Counted from the stretch's first letter, positions 8,051 to 17,692 are shown. The stretch: DNA of 64,000 nucleotides from Marinimicrobium locisalis (GCF_039822625.1 NZ_JBDLLG010000018.1:45151-109150), one strand, 5' to 3'. The notes: generated from the letters alone by a model not told the origin. Program-made: numbers and translations.

Positions 8051-9436
8051 TTATCGGGCTTCGTGGACCCATCCGTTCAACGTAAATCGGCTGTCGGCAA
8101 ACTCTTTTGACGGAACACGTACCGGCAACAGTTCATGGGGCATATCACTGGGGAATATGACCAAAGTGTTCTGCCTTGGTGTTACCAGTTGCGAACACTC
8201 CGCATGGGCTTTTCCTTCAACGTTTCGGTTGTCAAAAAGACGCAATTCTCCCCCATAAAACCGTTTTGGTTCAGAATGGAAGAAATATACAAAGGATAAC
8301 TTCCGCGTGGAGTGCTCATCCGTATCAGTGTGCATGCGATAATAGTCCCCATCACCCGAGGCAGATAACTGAAGCTCGATATCTCCTATGGGAAAGCCTT
8401 CCAGTTCCATCTTTTTTAGTGCACCAGGTAGAGCACCTTTCAACTGTTCCACAAACGGCTTCTCAAGTTCGCCCAGTTCGTTCAGGGTCATTGCGCGGCG
8501 CATGTCCTGATTCACCACAGGCCTGTTGGTCTCCGGGTCCACGACGGTCGCTGTCCGGAACTTCTCCCGCTGTGACTGTACAAAATCAAGCATCTTATCA
8601 AGCTCAAAATCGAGGAAGTTGCCCAAGGAGACATAAGCGAAGCGCCGCCCGGATTCTGGAAAGGCCACAGCCCCGGTTCCCGTACCGCCGGGATGCCCCG
8701 CGGGCTTAGCGGCATGCCCCCCTCTCGCCAAGCCGATAATCTCAGGAATAACGTGGGGCGAACGCAACTCCGGTATCGCCGCCTGGTAAACGCTTTGATG
8801 ATAGAGCGCATTGGCATACAGCGCTTCTTTTGAAAATTTTCCGGACAACAACTCGGGAAGAGACCGTTCCGAAAGCCTTAGAGACTCGAGCAGCTTTTTC
8901 GGGTTGGCTCGATAAGTAAAGTAGCGCTTCTTCTCCGTCAGAAACACATCATCCTCGCGCTCAAAGCCATACGATTGAAAAATATGATCAATGAGCAACG
9001 AGTCCTCTGCGGCCAAATAGCAGACCTCCGCCGTTTCACTGACGGCGATCGCCTCAAGGATCTCCTTGAACAGCGCCGCCATTAGCCCAACGTTGGTATT
9101 ATCTTCATCATTGACGAACACCGGGCTGAGCGTCCAGGAGTCCGGCTCGACCGTATGTATCAGGCACACGGCACTGAATTGGCGTGCGCCTAGGCCCCAT
9201 GGTGGCCAAGGTCGGTCTCGAACCGCCACGTAGACTTGGGCGTCACCCATGCTCAGAGTGGGTTTGAGCACTTCATCCACGTACCCCGGTAACCCCAACT
9301 CTCGGAAAAAGCTTCGAAGAGCGGCTTCGTTGACCGGGTTCAACTCCTCGAAAGCGTCAATGCGTGTTGAAAGGTTATTCTTTTCGTGAAAGCCAGAGTC
9401 ACTAGGCTCAACATTTTCGCACAAATCATTATTCAC
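8051..9436 (-). CDS. Prolyl-4-hydroxylase-type 2OG-Fe(II) oxygenase with an N-terminal GNAT-like region
   Basis: 461 residues when started at the GTG at 9436, which has a strong GGAGG 8 nt upstream; a TTG at 9487 would add 17 residues and has no such site. The C-terminal 190 residues look like a prolyl-4-hydroxylase (P4Hc/PF13640) domain: MHTDTDEH gives the HxD near 369, YGGELRLFD follows, DMPHELLPV gives the distal His near 434, and SRFTLNGWV gives the 2OG-binding Arg. The N-terminal region (about 30-200) has a FQSYGFE-type ending that recalls an acetyltransferase fold, but this is weak. It is the first gene of the minus-strand run and diverges from the M6-like peptidase gene across about 320 nt. 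Confidence 0.78.
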   Translation of the reverse strand: MNNDLCENVEPSDSGFHEKNNLSTRIDAFEELNPVNEAALRSFFRELGLPGYVDEVLKPTLSMGDAQVYVAVRDRPWPPWGLGARQFSAVCLIHTVEPDSWTLSPVFVNDEDNTNVGLMAALFKEILEAIAVSETAEVCYLAAEDSLLIDHIFQSYGFEREDDVFLTEKKRYFTYRANPKKLLESLRLSERSLPELLSGKFSKEALYANALYHQSVYQAAIPELRSPHVIPEIIGLARGGHAAKPAGHPGGTGTGAVAFPESGRRFAYVSLGNFLDFELDKMLDFVQSQREKFRTATVVDPETNRPVVNQDMRRAMTLNELGELEKPFVEQLKGALPGALKKMELEGFPIGDIELQLSASGDGDYYRMHTDTDEHSTRKLSFVYFFHSEPKRFYGGELRLFDNRNVEGKAHAECSQLVTPRQNTLVIFPSDMPHELLPVRVPSKEFADSRFTLNGWVHEAR

Positions 9437-9753
9437 GTGACTTCCCTCCACTTTTTGGTGATGAAAAAAATATCGATTGATTGTCAATTCACTTACATCG
9501 TAGCCGTAGAATACACCCTGTCAACTGGAGAAAATCGTAAAGTGGTTTACAGTTAACAGTATCCGTGAACGCTACCTCCGAATTCTTTTATCTGGCAATT
9601 AAAGTCGTGGACAAAGGCAACTTTTGACGTACGACTCCCGTTACTTTTTAGTTAGCGTGACAACGTGTTCCCCACTGAGTTTTGCTTATCGTGCCAGTTG
9701 GCACTCAGGTGCCTTCCATACGGTTCCCAATCCAGACCTCAAGGAGGCTTAAG
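9437..9753. promoter_or_regulatory. Divergent promoter region between oxygenase run and M6-like peptidase
   Basis: 317 nt separating two divergent transcription units, so it must hold both promoters. A small dyad GTAAA-GTGG-TTTAC lies near 9538-9551. AAGGAGG at 9741-9747 is the ribosome site of the plus-strand gene. I could not fix promoter boxes with confidence. Confidence 0.4.
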
Positions 9754-12700
9754 ATGACAACACATAAAACATCACGCCAACCATCCATTCAAGCAGGATA
9801 CCAATCGTTTCTCACAGATCGCGACGCTCAGGGTGCAGGGCTGTGTTCGACGACTCCTTCAAAAGAAGACTCAGACGACAATTCTAAAGAAAAATCCCAC
9901 GAAGCCTTCGCGTTGTTTGGATTGGACGACGAACTAGTGGCGCATGTTACGGGGCGAGCGGTGGTTGTCTCTGAATTTCACGCTCTGGACAGCAAATACC
10001 CTTCCATTCTGAAAGCCACGTTGGACACCGAAATCACCAAACTCTGGCCGAGTGACTCGCGCCTGCCCTACACGCTCTACGGCGTGGACACCACCGGCAA
10101 AGTCTGGGCGATTGAATTTGGCGCCAGAAATGACGACACCCCACACTCAAACAATCTATTCCCACAACCTCGCCTGACGCCCATCGGACACACGATAAAG
10201 GCACCCATTCGCCATGTTGTCGTACTTCGCCGGCAATTGATCCTGCAAACACAAAAGAGGCGAGGCGATTACGAGCTGTGGTCAGTCGAGCGTCGATCAG
10301 GGCAGCCCCAGTACCTTGGGGCATGGAATCTGGATTCTGACATTACGGCGCTTGACCCGACTGAGCATGACATTCTTCTGGGCCGCCAAAAGGGCGAGCA
10401 GGTCGTATTACTGCTTGAGCCCGACAGCGCCCGCGGAGAAGCGGCGTTGCAACGGTTCGACATGGGTCGGGTGAGCGCTACCACGGTACTGGATGGCTCC
10501 CGTGTGCTGCTCGCCCAAAAAGGGGGCCGACTTGAAAAGGCCGACTTGCGTATGGCCCTGCCGACCATCACCGACAAGCACGCCAGCCCGGTTGAAGGAG
10601 ACTGCCATGTGCTTCGGGCGGTGCTTGAACGCTGTGGCTGCGACTGTTGCGGCGTGAACGATAAAGACGAGGGAGACCGGTCCGAAGATGAGCCACCGGA
10701 CGATTGCGAAACACGCCATTCCGCGCAACTGGGTTTCACCCCGCACCGACTCTATCGCAACGGTTCACATTTACTCGCTGTCAGCAAAGGCGGCACGCGC
10801 ATGGCGGTTCTTGACCGAAACTTAAACATCCACTTCGAACGCCGTATCAGTCGCGCGGGGGCGGAAGTTCAAGCCGGTCAGAGCCATACCCAAAACATTC
10901 TGGTACATCTGGCGGAAAAACATCAGGTCGAGACTTGGCGCCTCGACGACTACGTGTTCGAGCACAACCGTCAGCGACCCGACATTTGGAAGGAGGCACT
11001 GCGCCCCGCTCTACCGAGCGTCACCTATTGGGGAAAACGAAACCCACGTGCGGCGGTTAATCCGACACTGAAAATCGGCCTTTTTCCCGTGATTGATTCG
11101 GGGCAGACGTACGGCGACGACGATATGACCGAACTGATCGATCAAGTTTCCGCCAAAATTTTTTCGACGGTCGACAGTTACTACGACGAGTGCAGTTACG
11201 GCGAGCTATCCATCGACTTCGTCGTTTTCGGTCACCACATTGGGGGACGCCGAAAGCCGCTGGTACTTCCCCGACCCCAGGCCGATTACTGGTACGACAA
11301 CTTTCGCCCGGGTGGCCTTGAGGCTGTCATGCCGGCACAGTGGACCGACCCCGTGTTATTTGACGGTACTGAAACGCTGCAGATCCAGGCCAATCCAAGG
11401 GCCGGGGCAGTCAATACCTACGACCTCCCCTTCGCCGCCCTGTGGACCTCATCGACTCTGGGAAACTTTCCGGTAACCCTCTCCTTTACCGGCAGCGAAA
11501 CACTCGAACTGTCAGTAGAAACGCAAACCGGGGATTCACACCGGCTCAACCTGTCCTTTCCCGCCACGACGCTGACCGTCAACCAGGGAGGTGACATCGG
11601 CGACTTCCTTGACGAGCTCGCTACGCTCGTTACTGATGCTATTCGCGATGCCGAGAGCGCATTGCCAGACAGCCCTACCCTGATCCAGGACGTATCTTTC
11701 CGGCGAATCCGAACGTCCTCCAACGATTCTGTTTTTGGTCGACTACAAGGTCAGCTCCGCATTGCGCCCTCCTCATCGGCGGCCACACAGAAAGGCCGTA
11801 TCGAGGTGTCGGGCCCAAGCATGCCGGCCGCACCTCTGGCGGCCATCGGCCTCTCTGCCGCAAGCATTCCCGGCGTGATGGATTCTCTGTCGAGCGTAAG
11901 CGATTACCATCGCGAATGCCTGCGCGCCGCCCAGGCGGACGCAGGAGAGGGCCCGGCCGGTGACACGGAATACTTTTATACGCAGGTCTCCACCGATTAC
12001 GACAGTAGTGCGCAGACCGTGACCATTGGAATCAATCTGACAGCGGACACCGGGGGCAAGAGAGCCGACATGGAAGTCGTATCGAGCAGTGCACTGACCG
12101 GTACCGGCTGGGATACCGCCTCGCCCAACCCCGGCAGCCAAAGCGGGCCCAATAACAGGAACACGCTGCGTGACTCCATTGAGCTGGCCGACGATACGTT
12201 CACCGCCGCACTGGATCATCTTCGGGCAACCGGCAGTTGGAGCCGAACAGCTGCGGAAAGTATGTTTGAGAACTTTGATGTCATGATGATCGCCCACGTT
12301 GGCGCCCCACACCCCGGCATACCTGCCGCGGACCGCTGGGACTGCGACGCCCCAGCCGGGTTTAACCGAAAGCGCATGTACGCACGACGCCATTATGCCA
12401 CCGACCAGAACGCGCCCTCGGGGGAAGAGCCGGTTCAGATGAATACCTCAGTGATTATTGGCCAAGAATTTAACGACTTCCGAAGCCCCGCAATGACCCA
12501 TCATGCTGGCGTTATGGCCCATGAGATTGGTCATGCCATCGACCTTCCGGACCTCTATGAAGAGAACGGCTTTCGCGACGACGTCGCTTATGTGGACCCT
12601 TGGGCAATGATGGGCGGGGGAAACCATTACTTCCACCACTTTTGTGGTTGGTCCAAATGGAGCCTCGGCTGGATCCCGGACGAGCCGGACCCCGAGGTCA

Positions 12701-14325
12701 ACCGGACGATATTCGTTGATCTACCCTCCCCTTCGGAAACCTCGGTGACAGAAGCCTGGTTGGTCCCCATCGAATACTGGGACGATGCCCTGGGTGATGA
12801 TGTGCGCGGCGAAGTTGGCGACTCCGTTCCCATCGGTCAATTGATGAAGCTGAATCTCGGCAGTGACGGTGGCGTCACCGCATTTCTGGAGTTGCGTGCG
12901 GAAGGCTCCAGCTTTTCGAAAAACCTGACCCACGAACCGACCGTCATCGCCACCAACGGTCTCGACCCCGCCTCTGATCGGCACTGGGCGGTAAACGGGC
13001 TTTACCGTCGCAAAGTTCACTTGTTGAACAGCGGAACGGAGTTGCGCAATGTGAACGACAAATGGAGCTTTGCCTCAGCGCCAGAATTCCCCGTGAAAGG
13101 ATGCACTGCGGAGGTAGCGGAAATCCGCTCGGTCCGTGGCAACATACCGATATACCGTTTGCGGGTTGAGCGCGAACAAGCCGAATACATCGATTTGCAC
13201 TTCCAGGACCACGTCCCCAGCTGGAAAAGCCCCGATATCTGGGTAGATTGGCCCGGCGATAATCCCGACCCCAATGTTCCGCGCGAATACCCCGTAGGCA
13301 CACCGATAGATCAAGGGGAGCCCGTGCGTTTTCCCGCCAGTGGTTCCGAGCGGCACTTTATGGTGGCTCGTGTTCACAACGCCGGTAACGTCAGTGCGGA
13401 GGACGTCAAAGTTCGATGGTTCGTCTGCGACCCTCCCGGCACCGGTGACGATGGACGGTGGGCGGAGCGCGACACTCAGACCATCGCTGAAATTGCTCCC
13501 GGCGACAACAACATCGCCACGTTCGATTGGCCGGTGGACAGCAGTACCAATGCTCACCAGTGCATGCGCATGGAAATCATAGACTGGAGCATTCCCACCC
13601 AAGTGGACCCGGCCACAGGCGATACCGTCGCGCTGGCCTCGGATGACGTGAAACTGCAGAACAACAACGCCCAACAGAATGTCTTTAACTTCGAGGCGCT
13701 AAGCGGCTCGCCCTACGCCCCCATCTCTTTTGCGATGCAGGTCCACAGCGACAGGCGTGAGCCCGAAGTCGCCTCGCTGGTGCCGGACCACCTCCCCCAT
13801 GGGGCAAAGCTCACGATCAGCCCCCGGGAGCAGACCATTCCACCGGGCCAAGCGCGGGTGTTCAACTGCACTCTCACTCTGGATGAGGACATTATTCGAC
13901 CAGGCTGCGACAACGACAGCGGCTTTCTTCTGAGCACATGGCGAAGAGGCGCGGAAGCCGACGAAATTTGGGGAAGCTGCTTCTACCACATTCGTCCGCG
14001 CCATCGGACCGCCATTGAAATCACACGAACGTCCTGGTTTAACTCGCAGGTTCAACTCTATGGCCGCTTTTCCATAAAGACCGATGCCTATATTGACTTG
14101 GCCGATTCCATGCCATTGACGGCCCGCATTCGGCTACTGCCGGATGCACCCGAATTGGAGCCCATTTGGCGTACGGCCGTCATTCAGCCAGACGGGAGTT
14201 TCACCCTTCAGGATGTGGTGGAGGTGTCCAAAAATATGACCGCTCAGGCCTGGTTCGACCGGACCGACCGCCTGGGCTCGGCGGTATCCAAGGTCGTTCA
14301 TATCAAACAGGCGCTTTTGGAATAA
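9754..14325 (+). CDS. Very large M6-like metallopeptidase, no signal peptide seen
   Basis: 1523 residues from the ATG at 9754, chosen for the AAGGAGG 7 nt upstream. Residues about 40-430 look like a beta-propeller built of short strands and include a CGCDCCG cysteine cluster. Near residue 440 KIGLFPVIDSGQTY opens a peptidase domain of the M6 (immune inhibitor A) type; the zinc motif HEIGH lies at about 923-927, followed by AIDLPDLYE and DPWAMMGGG. After that, a CARDB-like region (ARVHNAGNVSAEDVKVRWF) lies around 1200. The N-terminus is hydrophilic and lacks a Sec or Tat signal, which is unusual for M6 enzymes. It is divergent from the oxygenase cluster. Substrate and location are unknown. Confidence 0.75.
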   Translation: MTTHKTSRQPSIQAGYQSFLTDRDAQGAGLCSTTPSKEDSDDNSKEKSHEAFALFGLDDELVAHVTGRAVVVSEFHALDSKYPSILKATLDTEITKLWPSDSRLPYTLYGVDTTGKVWAIEFGARNDDTPHSNNLFPQPRLTPIGHTIKAPIRHVVVLRRQLILQTQKRRGDYELWSVERRSGQPQYLGAWNLDSDITALDPTEHDILLGRQKGEQVVLLLEPDSARGEAALQRFDMGRVSATTVLDGSRVLLAQKGGRLEKADLRMALPTITDKHASPVEGDCHVLRAVLERCGCDCCGVNDKDEGDRSEDEPPDDCETRHSAQLGFTPHRLYRNGSHLLAVSKGGTRMAVLDRNLNIHFERRISRAGAEVQAGQSHTQNILVHLAEKHQVETWRLDDYVFEHNRQRPDIWKEALRPALPSVTYWGKRNPRAAVNPTLKIGLFPVIDSGQTYGDDDMTELIDQVSAKIFSTVDSYYDECSYGELSIDFVVFGHHIGGRRKPLVLPRPQADYWYDNFRPGGLEAVMPAQWTDPVLFDGTETLQIQANPRAGAVNTYDLPFAALWTSSTLGNFPVTLSFTGSETLELSVETQTGDSHRLNLSFPATTLTVNQGGDIGDFLDELATLVTDAIRDAESALPDSPTLIQDVSFRRIRTSSNDSVFGRLQGQLRIAPSSSAATQKGRIEVSGPSMPAAPLAAIGLSAASIPGVMDSLSSVSDYHRECLRAAQADAGEGPAGDTEYFYTQVSTDYDSSAQTVTIGINLTADTGGKRADMEVVSSSALTGTGWDTASPNPGSQSGPNNRNTLRDSIELADDTFTAALDHLRATGSWSRTAAESMFENFDVMMIAHVGAPHPGIPAADRWDCDAPAGFNRKRMYARRHYATDQNAPSGEEPVQMNTSVIIGQEFNDFRSPAMTHHAGVMAHEIGHAIDLPDLYEENGFRDDVAYVDPWAMMGGGNHYFHHFCGWSKWSLGWIPDEPDPEVNRTIFVDLPSPSETSVTEAWLVPIEYWDDALGDDVRGEVGDSVPIGQLMKLNLGSDGGVTAFLELRAEGSSFSKNLTHEPTVIATNGLDPASDRHWAVNGLYRRKVHLLNSGTELRNVNDKWSFASAPEFPVKGCTAEVAEIRSVRGNIPIYRLRVEREQAEYIDLHFQDHVPSWKSPDIWVDWPGDNPDPNVPREYPVGTPIDQGEPVRFPASGSERHFMVARVHNAGNVSAEDVKVRWFVCDPPGTGDDGRWAERDTQTIAEIAPGDNNIATFDWPVDSSTNAHQCMRMEIIDWSIPTQVDPATGDTVALASDDVKLQNNNAQQNVFNFEALSGSPYAPISFAMQVHSDRREPEVASLVPDHLPHGAKLTISPREQTIPPGQARVFNCTLTLDEDIIRPGCDNDSGFLLSTWRRGAEADEIWGSCFYHIRPRHRTAIEITRTSWFNSQVQLYGRFSIKTDAYIDLADSMPLTARIRLLPDAPELEPIWRTAVIQPDGSFTLQDVVEVSKNMTAQAWFDRTDRLGSAVSKVVHIKQALLE

Positions 14326-14562
14326 CCGCAGAGATTGAAGGGCAAGGAGGCGCGATCACCTAATCGTCTTTAGAGACGATGCCGTCGACGGTTTGATGGA
14401 GTTCTCTTTCAGAAGTAGATTTTGCGCCAAAATCGACAACTTCGAACTTAATTATTGGCCCAGCTTCAATAAACGTTCATTTTGCGATTTCTGGAATAAG
14501 AGTGATAGCATTGGAAACAAGGTTTTCATCGCACAGAACAGTGACACACCCGAGGATATGCC
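14326..14562. other. Intergenic region with a small hairpin
   Basis: Between the M6-like gene and egtB. ATCGTCT (14363-14369) pairs with AGACGAT (14374-14380) across a 4-nt loop, but no T-run follows, so it is a poor intrinsic terminator. AGGAT ahead of 14563 is the egtB ribosome site. Confidence 0.35.
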
Positions 14563-15903
14563 ATGATCAGGGGTAGTGAATTAACGACATCCGAAGGAAG
14601 CCAGGCTCATCTGACCATAGAGCGCCGGGAGAGAGAGGGCTGGAGGCTACTCGACCCACCTCGTCAGCGCGACATTTTAAAGCGCTTGTACGGTGAGGTG
14701 AGGACGGCTTCAGCCGAGCTTTGTCAGCCGCTTGAGATTGAGGACTTCTGTCTGCAGGCGGTCAAGGAAACCAGCCCGCCCAAATGGCACCTCGCGCACA
14801 CCACTTGGTTTTTTGAAACCTTTATTCTCCTTCCTCTGCACAACGGCTATCAGGCTTTCCACCCCGAATTTCAGCACCTGTTCAATTCCTATTACAACTC
14901 GGTGGGCGATCAGTTCGCACGACCAATGCGGGGTTTGCTGACACGGCCCACCGTGGATGAAGTGATGGCCTACCGGGCCTCAGTCGACACCGCAATGCTC
15001 GCCCTGATTGACGACTGCCCGGAGGCAGACTGGCCCAAGGTGGCTAAACTGTTGGAGCTGGGCTGTAATCACGAAGAGCAGCACCAGGAATTGTTACTTA
15101 CCGACCTCAAATACGGCTTCTCTCTGAACCCGATCAAGCCTGCTTATCAGCGCGCCATATCTAAGGTCACCGCATCGCCTGCGCTGGAATGGCTGCCCTA
15201 CCCCGGCGGGCTTTGTGAGATGGGGCATGCCGGTTCAGGCTTCTCGTTCGATAACGAACACCCTCGGCACAAAGTGTATGTAGCGCCTTATCGGTTGGCG
15301 TCCCGACCGGTAACCAATGGAGAGTATCTGGAGTTTATTGAAGCCGGTGGCTATGAGCGTCCGGAGTACTGGCTCTCGGATGGCTTTGCACAGGTACAGG
15401 CCCAAGGCTGGCAGCACCCGCTATACTGGCGGTACCAGGACGGCCAGTGGTTTCACTTCACCCTATCCGGAGAGCGCCTTCTGAATGAAGATGAACCGGT
15501 CACCCATGTCAGCTTTTACGAGGCGGACGCCTATGCCCGCTTCCGCGGCAAACGCCTGCCCACGGAAGCGGAATGGGAACTGGCGGCCGAAGGCGTTGCC
15601 ATAGAAGGCAACTTCCGTGAATCCGGTCGGCTTCATCCGGCGCCCGCGCCGCGAGGCAACGCGCTCTTCGGGGATGTCTGGGAGTGGACCGCCAGCAGCT
15701 ACAGCCCTTACCCCGGTTACGAGCCGGAAGCAGGGGCGGTGGGAGAGTACAACGGTAAGTTTATGGTCAACCAAATGGTGCTTCGCGGGGGCTCCTGCGT
15801 TACCCCCGCCGGGCACATTCGGCCCAGTTACCGAAACTTTTTCTATCCGCCGGATCGGTGGCAGTTCACCGGCATTCGGCTCGCAGAGGGACTCCGTCAA
15901 TGA
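14563..15903 (+). CDS. egtB: Ergothioneine biosynthesis sulfoxide synthase EgtB
   Basis: 446-residue non-heme iron enzyme that joins a cysteine-containing thiol to trimethylhistidine (hercynine) with oxygen, giving the sulfoxide precursor of ergothioneine. The N-terminal DinB-like domain supplies the iron ligands: a WHLAHTTW segment (His76/His79) and HEEQH at 170-174. The C-terminal FGE-sulfatase-type domain (about 205-444) has RPVTNGEYLEFIEAGGY, RLPTEAEWELAAEG, GDVWEWTASSY and VLRGGSC. The length is normal for EgtB. Its stop overlaps the egtD start (ATGA), which indicates translational coupling. No egtC amidohydrolase or egtE lyase is visible nearby, so the sulfur donor could be cysteine itself, but that cannot be settled here. 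Confidence 0.95.
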   Translation: MIRGSELTTSEGSQAHLTIERREREGWRLLDPPRQRDILKRLYGEVRTASAELCQPLEIEDFCLQAVKETSPPKWHLAHTTWFFETFILLPLHNGYQAFHPEFQHLFNSYYNSVGDQFARPMRGLLTRPTVDEVMAYRASVDTAMLALIDDCPEADWPKVAKLLELGCNHEEQHQELLLTDLKYGFSLNPIKPAYQRAISKVTASPALEWLPYPGGLCEMGHAGSGFSFDNEHPRHKVYVAPYRLASRPVTNGEYLEFIEAGGYERPEYWLSDGFAQVQAQGWQHPLYWRYQDGQWFHFTLSGERLLNEDEPVTHVSFYEADAYARFRGKRLPTEAEWELAAEGVAIEGNFRESGRLHPAPAPRGNALFGDVWEWTASSYSPYPGYEPEAGAVGEYNGKFMVNQMVLRGGSCVTPAGHIRPSYRNFFYPPDRWQFTGIRLAEGLRQ

Positions 15904-16856
15904 AAGCCACACAATTTCACGACTACTTGCCCAAAGAAGACAGTTTTCGCTCCGATGTGCTCAAAGGTCTATCACTCGAGACCAAAACTCTTTCGCCCAA
16001 GTATTTTTACGATCAGCGGGGCTCTGAGCTGTTCGAGCAAATTTGCCAACAGCCGGAATACTATCCCACTGAAACAGAAATTGGCATTCTACGAGCCAAC
16101 CGTGCGGAGATTGCCAAGCTTTCCGGCACCGGGTGTGAGTTGGTGGAGTTCGGTTGTGGCGCGAGCAAGAAAATACGAGTGCTACTGGAGGGGCTGCGAC
16201 CAAAAACCTACATCGGGGTGGATATTTCGCGGGATTTTTTGATCGAGTCCACCAACAAGCTCTCCAACGATTATCCTTGGTTGGAGGTGCATGGCCTGTG
16301 TGCGGATTTGTGCGAGCCGATCACGCTTGCAAACACACCAAAAGGGCAGCGCCTCGGCTTCTTCCCGGGTTCCAGCATTGGCAACTTTGAGCCCGATGAA
16401 GCCATTGACCTGCTGCGTAACTTCAAATCCCTGCTCGGCACTGGAGGCACGCTACTGATTGGTGTCGATCTGAAAAAAGACCACCAAACCCTGACCTCCG
16501 CATACAATGACTCGGCGAAAGTGACCGCTCAGTTCAACCTCAACGTTCTGGAACGGATGAGGGACGAGCTCGATGCCGTGGTAAACGTGAGTGCCTTTGA
16601 GCATCTCGCTTTTTACAATGGCAGACTCGGCCGCGTTGAGATGCACCTCGTCAGCACTCAACCACAGCATATCGAAATTGACGGCGAGGCATTCCCGTTC
16701 GAGGTGGGAGAAACCATCCACACCGAAAGTTCTTATAAGTACTCCGTTGCTGAGTTTCAGGCGCTGTGTTGGCGCGCCGGCTATGAGTCCCTCAGATGCT
16801 GGACCGATGAGGACGCCCTGTTCAGCGTGCATTTGCTGCGAGTCACCGGCGCCTAA
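15900..16856 (+). CDS. egtD: L-histidine N-alpha-methyltransferase EgtD
   Basis: 318-residue SAM-dependent enzyme that trimethylates histidine to hercynine, the first step of ergothioneine synthesis. The start ATG at 15900 overlaps the egtB stop. Family features are SPKYFYDQRGSELFEQICQQPEYYPT near residue 30-60, the SAM-binding VEFGCGASKKIR near 80, GFFPGSSIGNF, and LLIGVDLKKD. The fit to the EgtD family (DUF2260/TIGR03438) is good along the whole length. The next gene starts 2 nt after the stop, so egtB, egtD and the PhzF-like gene form an operon. Confidence 0.95.
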   Translation: MKATQFHDYLPKEDSFRSDVLKGLSLETKTLSPKYFYDQRGSELFEQICQQPEYYPTETEIGILRANRAEIAKLSGTGCELVEFGCGASKKIRVLLEGLRPKTYIGVDISRDFLIESTNKLSNDYPWLEVHGLCADLCEPITLANTPKGQRLGFFPGSSIGNFEPDEAIDLLRNFKSLLGTGGTLLIGVDLKKDHQTLTSAYNDSAKVTAQFNLNVLERMRDELDAVVNVSAFEHLAFYNGRLGRVEMHLVSTQPQHIEIDGEAFPFEVGETIHTESSYKYSVAEFQALCWRAGYESLRCWTDEDALFSVHLLRVTGA

Positions 16857-16858
16857 GC

Positions 16859-17650
16859 ATGACGATCAAACCAGGGAGCCCCGTTACGCCAGACTATCGC
16901 GTGGCCACCTTCGTCGGAACCGGGGCGCTGGGCACCGCTCACTCGGTGTTTATGCGGGAACACCTGGAGGATGCTCCCTTCCTCGAATTATCCCGCCATA
17001 CCAGTGATACGCTGGTGGTGCTGGAGGCAAACCAACACAATGGGCCGCGAGGGGTCAAATTCTTTGCGCATGGCCATCCCGTGTTGCGCTGTGGTTCAGG
17101 GACGCTGGCGGCAGCGTGGGTATTGAGCGAGCATTGTGGCCACCACGCGCATCAGCCGCTGCCACTGCGCACGCCCCAGGAAACCATTCACGTGTTTAAA
17201 GACGCGGAAGGCTTTGGTTACGAAAGCACGCCCCTGGGGCAGCGGCCACTGCCAGATGAATCCCTTTGGCAACGCCTGGTAGGCATCCCCGTGCAAGGCG
17301 GCGCCCTTTGCGGCGGGGAGAGCGACTATGTGATTGTGGAACTTACCTCACAGAAGGCGGTGCGCTCAGCCATGCCGGATTTATCCGCTCTCACAAGCGC
17401 CTCCAGCCGAGCGCTAATCCTTACCGCTCGGGAGCGCAACCATTACGTTTTACGCTACTTTGCTCCCCAGTACGGCCAGCCGGAGGGAGGCGCCACCGGT
17501 TCCGCCAATACCCAGCTGTTGCATTACTGGTATCAACAAGGGTGTCGGGAAGCGATGTTCTCCCGCCAGTGTTCCACATCGGGGGGTGAATTTTGGGGCT
17601 CGCCGGGGGCAGCCACTGTACGCCTTTACGGGCGAGTAACGGCGGTGTAA
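16859..17650 (+). CDS. PhzF-family protein with altered active-site motifs, in the ergothioneine operon
   Basis: 263-residue protein of the PhzF/diaminopimelate epimerase-like fold. Recognisable family segments are RCGSGTLAAAWVLSEH near residue 80 and APQYGQPEGGATGSANTQL near 205. Compared with typical PhzF proteins (GNPAAV near the start, an ETAF motif with the catalytic Glu, CGHATLA, EDPVTGSA), this one has GTAHSV, DTLVV, CGSGTLA and EGGATGSA. The catalytic Glu and the CGH histidine therefore appear to be missing. It begins 2 nt after egtD and is surely cotranscribed with it. A function in ergothioneine or hercynine metabolism is suggested only by position. Confidence 0.75.
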   Translation: MTIKPGSPVTPDYRVATFVGTGALGTAHSVFMREHLEDAPFLELSRHTSDTLVVLEANQHNGPRGVKFFAHGHPVLRCGSGTLAAAWVLSEHCGHHAHQPLPLRTPQETIHVFKDAEGFGYESTPLGQRPLPDESLWQRLVGIPVQGGALCGGESDYVIVELTSQKAVRSAMPDLSALTSASSRALILTARERNHYVLRYFAPQYGQPEGGATGSANTQLLHYWYQQGCREAMFSRQCSTSGGEFWGSPGAATVRLYGRVTAV

Positions 17651-17692
17651 AGGTGTACTGATGTGGCTTCCTGCACAGTGAATACGGGTTTT

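Noticed and set aside
14363..14380. Hairpin ATCGTCT-TTAG-AGACGAT as the terminator of the M6-like gene
   Set aside because: No T-run after the stem.
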